The translations under genes were made by a program, and so were the position numbers. The notes beneath the pieces were generated by a model. The model did no database searches. It was not told where the DNA came from and worked only from the letters and a program-made list of their open reading frames with translations. From assembly GCA_005223375.1 (NCBI GenBank), contig RXOD01005408.1, positions 1 through 14,262 on the forward strand: DNA of 14,262 bases, given 5' to 3'. The DNA comes from Amoebophrya sp. AT5.2. Lineage: Eukaryota; Sar; Dinophyceae; Syndiniales; Amoebophryaceae. Of this stretch, positions 7,738 through 14,262 are shown in pieces; position 1 is the first letter of the stretch; each line of letters begins with the position of its first letter.

Positions 7738-9323
7738 CTACTTGTTTTTGTGCTCCAGGCGTATCGCCGCTCGCAGCCTTTCCTCCTGCACGCGAGACCG
7801 GACTTCGTCCCTGAGTTGTGTGCGCATGTCCCGCTTGTCACCCACATCTTCCACGCGCAAGTCGTCCAGCTCTGGATCGCCCTGCGGCGCGCCCCCAGCA
7901 CTGGGAATCACCCCCGGCATCTCGAAGATGCTGTCTTTCGTTAGTTTTGGCATGTTATGGAGGTCGTAGGACCAGCGATGGTAAGTCAGAGGCAACACTG
8001 ATGGTAAGTGAAAACCTATGGGGAGCCTCTTCGGGGAGGTGTCATTTGGCTATGAATCCTGAGAAGAGGTTCACAGTGGGCGTAGCGAGGCGGCTTCCCG
8101 CCGGATGATCCGCAGCAGGCCTTGTACCTCTGCAGCCTATACCTACAGCTGACAATACTAGATCGCCACTCCGGGCCCCCTCTTACTTTTAGTTCTATTC
8201 CGCTTTCAGGCCCTAGGTACTACAACCACGGCTTTTCGCTACGAGGACTACCACTTTCCTATACCTCCCAATACAATTGCTTAGCCTCTTCAGTCCCTTT
8301 CGAATGACTACGACAATGGGGCATCTCTTTTATCCCATACCCCATCGCGCCGGGTATGAATTTTCAGAGCGCCTTCAAAATCCGCACTCGCCATCGCTAA
8401 GGGCATTCGCCATCGCCAACGCACTACTAGTGGCTACTTGGCGCTAGTTTCGAGCGCGAGCCATCATCTTCTCACTAGCACTATTAGATTTAAGACCAGT
8501 TCGTTGGGCGCTTTATCGATCGCATCGCTGGTCTCGCATCCTACATGTTCAGCGACACTTCCACGTCCGCCAGCGTGACCACTCTCGGAAGTTCTCCGCG
8601 CGCGTTTCTGGCCGCCATCTCTTCCCGGAACTTCTCCGCGAGCGTCAGGAAGTTGCTTGCGGACGAGGAGGAGGACGATGACGACGTCTGGCCATTGGCC
8701 GATTTGGGATTTGGATTTGCCGCGCCTTGCGCCTGCTGCTCTCCGCCGGTGGCCGGAGGAGGTGGAGCTTCAGCCGCAGCTCTCTTGCCGAATACCGGAA
8801 CGGCGAACCGCGGCGCGGTCTTCTGACTCTCCTTGGCGGACAATTTGCGCATCTTTTTGGCCTCCTCCTCGGAGATTAATGAGTCCGGGTCGTGCCCCGC
8901 CAGCCTGGACCGCTTCGGAAGCCTCCCCAGCGGGCAGAGTGCCTTCTCCTTGTCCCATTTCTGCCTCTGCTCCTCGAGCATCCGCGCCGCGAATTTGGAG
9001 CTGCTGCTCGAGGAGGGCGCGCCGGCCCCTGGTGTGGCTGTGGACGAGGAGCCGCTACTTCCATCTGCATTCGAATTGGCTGCATCTGTTCCTTTTGTAG
9101 GACCACCAGAAGCGTCCGCCCGCGAACTGGATGAGCCCGCTCCGGCGTCGGAAGCCGCGTTCGCGTTCGAACCGAGCCATTCGAGCTGCTGTTCCTTGCT
9201 GAATTTGTTCCACTCGTCCCGACACGTCTGCTCCGGTTCCGGATCTGCTGCTTCCTTCAATTGCGGGAGCCGAATGCCAAAAAACTTCGTCTTCGCGGCC
9301 AGAAGCCGCTTGATCATGTTCAT
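7738..9323 (-). CDS. unrecognised Ser-rich, charged protein (two exons, 330 aa)
   Basis: Exons are 9323-8544 and 7950-7738, joined across an AACATG direct repeat to give ...VEVSLNM|PKLTKDSIF in frame. The ATG at 9323 has an in-frame TAG three codons upstream. No family is recognised. The N-terminus (MNMIKRLLAAKTKFFGIR) is basic and amphipathic with no acidic residue, so a mitochondrial presequence is possible. Then come CRDEWNKFSKEQQLEWLG, Ser/Gly/Ala-rich low complexity (about 55-110), a charged helical part (KFAARMLEEQRQKWDKEK), a Pro/Ala and poly-Ser stretch, a conserved-looking NFLTLAEKFREEM, and a charged C-terminal helix (DKRDMRTQLRDEVRSRVQ). No TM or zinc-binding pattern is seen. Low-complexity linkers between short charged motifs suggest a scaffold or RNA/protein-binding factor, but that is a guess. 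Confidence 0.72.
7951..8543 (-). mobile_element. inverted-repeat (introner-like) intron in the Ser-rich gene, 593 bp
   Basis: Direct repeat AACATG flanks it (CATGTT on the plus strand at 8544-8549 and 7951-7956). Inside lie terminal inverted repeats with an 11-base perfect core, GACCAGCGATG (7970-7980) and CATCGCTGGTC (8523-8533), set 10 and 13 bases in from the direct repeats, with further partial matches outward (TAGGATGCGA against ATGGAGGTCGTAG). Excision leaving one AACATG restores the frame; unspliced, a TAG follows the repeat at once. No cut point within the repeat gives GT-AG ends. Confidence 0.85.
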
Positions 9324-9991
9324 TTGTTTCTACCTATGTGTAGCAGTTCGCGCTTGCGTCTGTTGTCTGAGTGTATGATGCCACTGTTCGAGTACTTGGA
9401 GTTGGAGTTGCACTACAAACATTACACACGAAAAAGTGGCGAGAAGAATTTCAATTGCTACAGATGGAAATGAAATAAGAAAGGTAAAGACACGAAGAAG
9501 TTCCGGTAAATCTACGAGTACAGCTACGGCTACACGACTACCACTACTGAATTCTAGGCGGGTTTGTCTTCTTCACTGATAGCCACGAACGTCGACACTC
9601 CCCTGGAGCCACACTCACGAGACCGGGATCTGCTGGCGCACGTTTTTGTCGTAAAAAAAATCAAAGTGCCGTCCACGCAGCCGGGAACAGCCTTCTGCTC
9701 GCAGCGCGCTCGTCCTCAACATTTCATTTTTTGCGATAACTCTATCGCTTCCATCGCTTAGGCTTAGAATACTCATTCCCAATTTCCTGAAGGACTCAGC
9801 TCTTCTTTTACTTTTCGAAGAGTCATCTCTATCTTTTGAGAAAGATTCTCAGTATTTTTGTGCGATAGCACGCCACTCAGTTTGTCAACCTGTCGCCGGT
9901 TTGATCGGTGGCAGCGCAAAAATCCTCCTAGGGTGTGATTTATGTGAAATAAAAGACCATTGCTGCAGCCCAGGTAAGCAAAGTATCGTCT
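9324..9991. other. intergenic: 3' flank of the DHHC gene and 5' flank of the Ser-rich gene
   Basis: No gene is supported. It includes a run rich in CTAC/GTAC triplets (about 9512-9550) and a small hairpin-capable stretch near 9799-9824 (CTCTTC paired with GAAGAG across a T-rich loop). No poly(A) signal or promoter can be assigned securely. Confidence 0.5.
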
Positions 9992-12856
9992 CTACACCTG
10001 TTGCCAGAACGGGTCGTCCCGCAGCGCAGCGTCCCCATTACCGCCTTCCACCCGGTCATCTTCACCCTCCACTGCTCGATTTCCGTCCAGCAAGCTCCTG
10101 CCTCGCTTCGCGAACAGAATCGTTTTGCGCATGCGCTCCTGCAACGTGACGCGGTCAGGACGGAGGAACTCCCGAGTCGTCTTGCCCTGCAGCACCAGCA
10201 GGCAGTGGCAGAAGCAAAACCCGACCACCAGCAGTGCCAGAATCACCGTCGGCGCGCCGACGAGGATCGCAAGAATGACGACCGCAGTTTTTGAGAGCTT
10301 CTCATGTGCACTCTTGTCGGGGGCTGCTGCTGTGCGTATGGGTACGGGTACGCCTTTGCCTGCGACGCCACCACTAAGACCGACTCCCACCACCCATGCT
10401 TCCTGACTCTCGCCAGTTGCTCCTCCCTGACTTCCGGCCACGTCCTGCGCCGCAGCTCCTGCACCCACCACTCCCCCAAACATAGCATTGCCAGCAGCAA
10501 CACCACCCCCCGCCCACACAAACATGCCCAGTACCACACATACGCCCAGGCAGCTCAGGCTCGCCAGAAACAGCCAGAAAAAAGTATAGTTCCGCAAGCC
10601 GATGCAGGTGCCGACGAAGGGGCAGTGATGGTCTAGCCTCCGGACGCACTGGCCGCTATGGAGATTTTTTCTACTTCAATTCGCGGACTGAGAAACTCAA
10701 AGTATCACGCAGCAGATCGGCATACTCTGCTTGCATTGGGAGCCATGCAACCCGTAGGCACCGGGAAGGCGTCCAAGGACCGGACGAGACCTTTCCCGGA
10801 CAATCTCAGACTCTGACTCCCACTCGACCAGGCAGCTCCCGAGCGAACCCATCCCCGACTACAATCTGTCACTGTCTGCCTCTGCAACTGCACCCCGAGA
10901 GGCCTCCTGCGATGAAGGATCTTGTTCCCTCCCCCGGCTATAGAATGATTTGAATCAAGATTAAGATAAAGTCAACAGTGAACGTGAAGTAGTGAATGTA
11001 TAAATCGGCATAGCCGCAATCCCCGCAGTGGTACGCGCCGGGCGGACGAATGATCTCGCACACGCGGCAGATCCGGAATCCCACATCGGCCTGCTTCGCG
11101 CGTAGCTCCAGCACGGGGGGACAGATGATCCTCTCCCAGATCTTATCCTCCTCCTCCTCCTCGTTCTCGACTGGTGTTGCGCGCAGTGAAGATGTCGTAG
11201 CTATGTTTCCTCGGTATGCAGAGGCAGCTATTGTCCCTGCCCGTCCCGGTTTTTTATGGAGAGAGATGACGCAAGAGACCCCGAGCAGAATCCTTCCCGC
11301 GCACTACGCTGTGCTGTCCCAAAGTGAATGCGCTGCGGACCCTAGGTGGAAAAAAACGCGAAATACTTATGTCCCGAGTTCCTTGAAATTCAGCGTGCGG
11401 GGACCTCGGCAGCACTAGAAAGCATCGGTCCCTCTTTTCGGAATGGGTTCTAAATGGTCGAAAAACCTGCGTCGGGAGCTGGGTATCGGTGACTCCGATC
11501 GCAAGGCCATAGACTTCATCACGCGACTTCTTCATCCTTTTTGCGGGAACATCGGGACAAGCTTCTCGGTTGCATACTCGGCTATAGGTCTGTGTTATTC
11601 GCAGTCGCTGCACCACGCGGTTTTCGTCCCTTTCTCCCTCTGGCAGCTGACAGGCCTGTGCTCCCTCTCTGTCTATCGTCCGCTCACTGGAGGATGCAGC
11701 CGTAGTCGTGCTGCTGATGGACATGCCGCGGTCCCGTCCTCCTCCCTCTGATGACTGATTGGTATTGCTATTGCTTTTGTTTTTGCTGCCGTTCCTGTTC
11801 TCGGTGACTACTTCGGCCGGCGGACGGCCTTCCGGAACGAACCATCGCACCACTGTCGGCAGCGGCGATGTTGTAACTGGTTGTTGAAGTCCCTCGTCGT
11901 GAAATCCAAGTTCCGCCAGCACCTCCTGCTCCAGCCCGGCGCACCTCTCCAGTACGCGCCTGGGCGGTAGAATGCCCGGATCCGTGCAGGCGGTGAGGGC
12001 GAGGAGCACAAAGGTCGTCACCAGCAGAACCGCAACGCACAGTTAGAGCCGCTCAAAAAAAACTCAATTTGGTCTGAGTTAAGGACCGGCTTCCGCTGGT
12101 CAGACTCAGAGGCAGCCTTAATATCACTTGTCGATGTCCGCCGATACCCCTTCGAAGGAGCCAGAGCCTTCGACCCTACAGAAAGTAGAGAACCCCAAGA
12201 CGGCGACCAAGGGCGACACTTCCAGAGCACGCCATCGGTCTACAGATCGACGGGTCGCAGTCTGCAGCACATCTCAATGGTGGCTCCGTCACGAACCCCC
12301 CTAGGAAACCCCTTCGAAGGGGTGCTACGTGTCCCATATCCGTCACAACCCGTTGTCCTTTTAAGTTTTTTTTTTTGAAGGCCTAACACAAAGGGAGGAA
12401 CCAGAGACCGTCGGAGGAGCGCCACAAGTCCGGGCCGCACACGGAGAGGAATGCTACCGACGAGAGGAAGATCCATCCAGAAGCGCAGACCTTGTACGGG
12501 AGGTCCTCTTCTGGCCCGGTGATGCAGGCGCCGTTACAGAAAAACCGCGAGCGGGGCCCCAGTGTGTGCCATACGTCTTTCAGCCGGAGAGTTGATGTGG
12601 GACGACGAGGAGAGGGCGACGATGATGATGAAGATGACGATGGGGGTGATGATCGGGGTATGCGTTGTGTTCTCGGGTCGTGCGGCATATCGGAGGGATC
12701 GCCTTCCTGGCCTGCTTGGAGCTTTGCTTCGTACTCGCTCTTGCCATCCGGAGGCGGGCCGACTTGTACTCCTAAGTTCGAGATCGAGGTCGAGCCGGAG
12801 CCGGAGCCGCAGACATCTAGCAGCGGCCGTTCATGTCCGTGTGCCGCACCCGACAT
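9992..12856 (-). CDS. DHHC-type protein S-acyltransferase (palmitoyltransferase), four exons, 578 aa
   Basis: Transfers fatty acyl groups, usually palmitate, to protein cysteines at membranes. Exons: 12856-12387, 12037-11600, 11181-11013, 10651-9992 (1737 nt, in frame). Domains in order: [15 protein letters not shown] (before TM1, typical of the family); TM1 about 121-140; TM2 about 149-173; the TDPG motif at 175-178; the Cys-rich domain RICRVC (339-344), [11 protein letters not shown] (348-358), [12 protein letters not shown] (360-371), C375, RNY (379-381); TM3 about 381-407; TM4 about 480-512; TTRE (517-520), the family TTxE motif. All zinc ligands and the catalytic DHHC Cys (369) are present. 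The TDPG-to-zinc-finger linker, about 160 residues of Ser/Asn/Glu low complexity, is unusually long, as is the luminal TM3-TM4 loop. The ATG at 12856 is the first in-frame ATG after an upstream TAG. All three introns are of the inverted-repeat class. Confidence 0.93.
10652..11012 (-). mobile_element. inverted-repeat (introner-like) intron 3 of the DHHC gene, 361 bp
   Basis: Direct repeat GCGGC flanks it (GCCGC on plus at 11013-11017 and 10652-10656). The inverted repeats abut it: 5' GCTATGCCGATTT...CTACTTCA against the complement of the 3' end, GCTATGGAGATTT...CTACTTCA. The join gives [16 protein letters not shown], restoring the exact C-x2-C-x4-DHHC spacing. A GC-AG alternative (TAT|GCC...CAG|TGC) would give Tyr for Gln at the junction with the same spacing, but its donor context is poor. 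Confidence 0.85.
11182..11599 (-). mobile_element. inverted-repeat (introner-like) intron 2 of the DHHC gene, 418 bp
   Basis: Direct repeat ACTGCG flanks it (CGCAGT on plus at 11600-11605 and 11182-11187). The inverted repeats start 12-13 bases inside on both sides: 5' CTATAGCCGAGTATGCA then AGCTTGTCCC, against the complement of the 3' end, CTATGTTTCCTCGGTATGCA then AGCTATTGTCCC. The join gives [15 protein letters not shown], in frame with the exon carrying the first zinc ligands. The intron stays open in the upstream frame for about 115 codons (to 11254), so a naive ORF call would run into it. No GT-AG pair fits the repeat. Confidence 0.85.
12072..12112. repeat. hairpin-capable inverted repeat near the 3' end of DHHC intron 1
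   Basis: TCTGAGT pairs with ACTCAGA, with an inner GACC/GGTC pairing and a loop of about 10 bases. It lies just inside the A-rich 3' terminal repeat of the intron. Confidence 0.6.
12309..12322. repeat. 14-base perfect palindrome inside DHHC intron 1
   Basis: CCCCTTCGAAGGGG is self-complementary; its first 12 bases (CCCCTTCGAAGG) recur at 12147-12158 in the same intron. It could form a strong hairpin in the transcript. Confidence 0.85.
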
Positions 12857-14195
12857 CGCCACCGAGGAAGGATGGATACGAGCAAGTACAAACTTCTTGC
12901 CGAAGATCTTGTTTTTTCGCTATATGTTCGCGGAACGCCGAACGCGTCCTGGAAATAGCATTGCTGAGAGACGAAGTACAAAAGTGAGTTGTCACACACA
13001 CAAACCGACAGTGCGATATGGGTGCTACAGCGCGTCATCGATTAGCAGGCACGCAACAGCGTAGCACCTCATGTTGGCAGGCACGCCACACCTGTATGCG
13101 TATGTTGTCACAAGGGCTTCTACATAAATCTCATCCTGTCGACAGCAGAGTCACGATTCATGTATGTAGATACTGTCATCGCTTTTCCTTTACCCGCCAA
13201 ACTGGTTTTCTATAGGATTGGTGTGCTGGGTCAGACGGTTGCGACTCTTCCCTCCGAGTCCGAAATCAAATGCTAAAAAACGTCGCGGAATCAATGCGGT
13301 TCTGAAACAGGCCGACAGCCGCCCATCCTTTCCAGTTTTCGTCGCTTCTTCGTGGGCCTGCAAAAGTCGCAATCTTTTTGGCAAACATCACGGAATGCTC
13401 ATAAGAGCAGAGACAAAAATTCGCTCAGCATCGCTATTTCTTGCCATCAGTGGATCCTTTGGTTCCTCGTCCTTCTACTTCCGGTGATCTGTTTAGTTTA
13501 GATTGAGCTGTGTTCGTTGGAGTAGATGAAGAAAGTAGGCACATTTAGCTTTAATAGTCACTAGGTATGGAATTTTTGAGTCATTCCGGTTGTTACCGCC
13601 CCTGCCTCGTTGATTTTAGGGTCCGTTTTTGTAGGGATACCATCCCCCCTCCGAGCAGGATTCAATTGTTTATTTGTAGTGCAAAAGAAATTAGGTGAAT
13701 ACATAGTCAGAGCTTCTTTGTTGTACAATAGTCTATGGTGTAAAATCAGAATGGGAAATCCATGTCGTCCTAGGAAGAAGCCTTGGGGTCTAGACGACGA
13801 GGAGGTCTCGCGTGGAGTTTTTTCTTCACCCCGAAGGCTAGAACCGCTAGCAAGCACAAACGCTAACAATTCTGAGTGTCATGGTCGAATAGTACGCATC
13901 CGAATGTCGAAGAGTTGTCTGTTGAGGACGTTCTTATTTCATGAACCCGCTGCTCGCGACTGGATCTGGATCTGGAAAAGCCAGAGGCTCGACGTAGTGC
14001 CGGCCATTTTGCGGGGAGACTCAGGCCAAGGCTCGACAAACTGTTCTGTGTACATCGTTGTCGTGCTGGTGGTTTCACCACGCCTCGCTCGATGGATTTG
14101 CTTGATGAACCACTCTGCTAAGGAGGTCGAGGTAGTAGTAGTACTACGACTACCTAGCTGCTACTAAGTTACGATCATAGCTAGACCGTAACGGC
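12857..14195. other. intergenic, divergent strand-switch region
   Basis: It separates the minus-strand DHHC gene from the putative plus-strand gene at 14196. No domain-bearing exon is seen. A 185-codon plus-strand open frame (13610-14167) lacks an ATG start and shows no family; its first ATG is at 13751. It includes a 10-base direct repeat (GCAGGCACGC at 13045 and 13077) and a near-perfect palindrome at 14131-14154. It presumably holds both promoters. Confidence 0.45.
14131..14154. repeat. 24-base palindrome with one mismatched pair
   Basis: The stretch begins GGTAGT, centres on GTAGTACTAC and ends ACTACC; only one base pair breaks the symmetry. It sits about 40 bp upstream of the putative plus-strand start, where a transcription-factor site or transcript hairpin could act. 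Function is inferred. Confidence 0.7.
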
Positions 14196-14262
14196 ATGGC
14201 TGCAGCCAAACCCAATGCCAAAGCTCCACGAATCAATCCTCCCCTGCCGCTGCGGCAGCGGC
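14196..14262 (+). CDS. possible start of a plus-strand gene (22 codons visible, runs off the edge)
   Basis: The ATG at 14196 begins MAAAKPNAKAPRINPPLPL and the frame is open to the window end. Ala/Lys/Pro composition and a GC-rich third position at the end resemble coding DNA in the neighbouring genes, but 67 bases cannot identify a product. The alternative is a chance frame in a 5' flank. Confidence 0.4.
   Translation, partial: MAAAKPNAKAPRINPPLPLRQR

Larger units (their letters stand above)
12038..12386 (-). mobile_element. inverted-repeat (introner-like) intron 1 of the DHHC gene, 349 bp
   Basis: Direct repeat TGTG flanks it (CACA on plus at 12387-12390 and 12038-12041). Terminal inverted repeats abut it: 5' TTAGGCCTTCAAAAAAAA against the complement of the 3' end, GTTAGAGCCGCTCAAAAAAA, then CTTAA/CTCAA. 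Joining gives [15 protein letters not shown], rebuilding TM2 directly before TDPG. Unspliced, TAG follows within two codons. No shift within TGTG gives GT-AG. The interior has a perfect 14-base palindrome and a second partial copy of it. Confidence 0.88.

Noticed and set aside
8833..9378. 181-codon plus-strand open frame
   Set aside because: Antisense to exon 1 of the Ser-rich gene; the minus-strand frame is supported by an in-frame intron join.
13610..14167. 185-codon plus-strand open frame in the divergent gap
   Set aside because: It starts at a TTG with no ATG until 13751, has no recognised domain, and the composition is not clearly coding; kept only as a note in the intergenic entry.
1..14262. 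CRISPR arrays, tRNA/rRNA genes, bacterial-style terminators
   Set aside because: No regularly spaced identical repeats, no tRNA-like cloverleaf and no rRNA-like sequence were noticed; the genome is eukaryotic in structure.

Overview
The window looks like nuclear DNA of a eukaryotic protist. Genes are broken by short introns (133 to 593 bp), intergenic gaps are 0.7-1.3 kb, and the recognisable proteins are eukaryotic: a SCYL2-type pseudokinase and a DHHC palmitoyltransferase. There are no bacterial operons or Shine-Dalgarno-led genes. At least four introns (a fifth is probable) lack GT-AG ends and instead carry terminal inverted repeats flanked by short direct repeats. Introner-like introns of this kind are known from the parasitic dinoflagellate Amoebophrya (Syndiniales). 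I infer a Syndiniales-like alveolate; this is inference from gene structure, not a database match.

Five genes lie head-to-tail on the minus strand. In transcription order (right to left) they are: (1) a four-exon DHHC protein S-acyltransferase of 578 aa, 12856 to 9992; (2) an unrecognised two-exon Ser/charged-rich protein of 330 aa, 9323 to 7738; (3) M2, a long single-pass membrane protein of about 749 aa with a Cys-rich PAN/Apple-like ectodomain and a Lys/Ser/Pro repeat tail, 6981 to 4732; (4) M1, a smaller single-pass membrane protein of about 450 aa with a similar Cys ectodomain, 3754 to about 1934; (5) the N-terminal part of a SCYL2-like pseudokinase, 1201 to the left edge. A possible plus-strand gene starts at 14196 and runs off the right edge, so 12857-14195 would be a divergent strand-switch region.

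The main discovery is the set of inverted-repeat introns. For four of them, joining the exons across one copy of the direct repeat restores the reading frame exactly. In the DHHC gene the three joins rebuild TM2, the linker to the zinc finger and the Cys/His cluster itself. Conventional GT-AG introns sit in the same gene row (three in the SCYL2-like gene, one in M1), so two intron classes coexist, apparently within one gene in M1.

Functionally, the row mixes membrane-trafficking and surface functions: a lipid-modifying enzyme, two putative surface receptors with juxtamembrane cysteines (plausible palmitoylation sites) and a vesicle-traffic pseudokinase. A working link between them is inference only. 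All repeats and splice sites were found by eye; no alignment, database search or RNA data was available.
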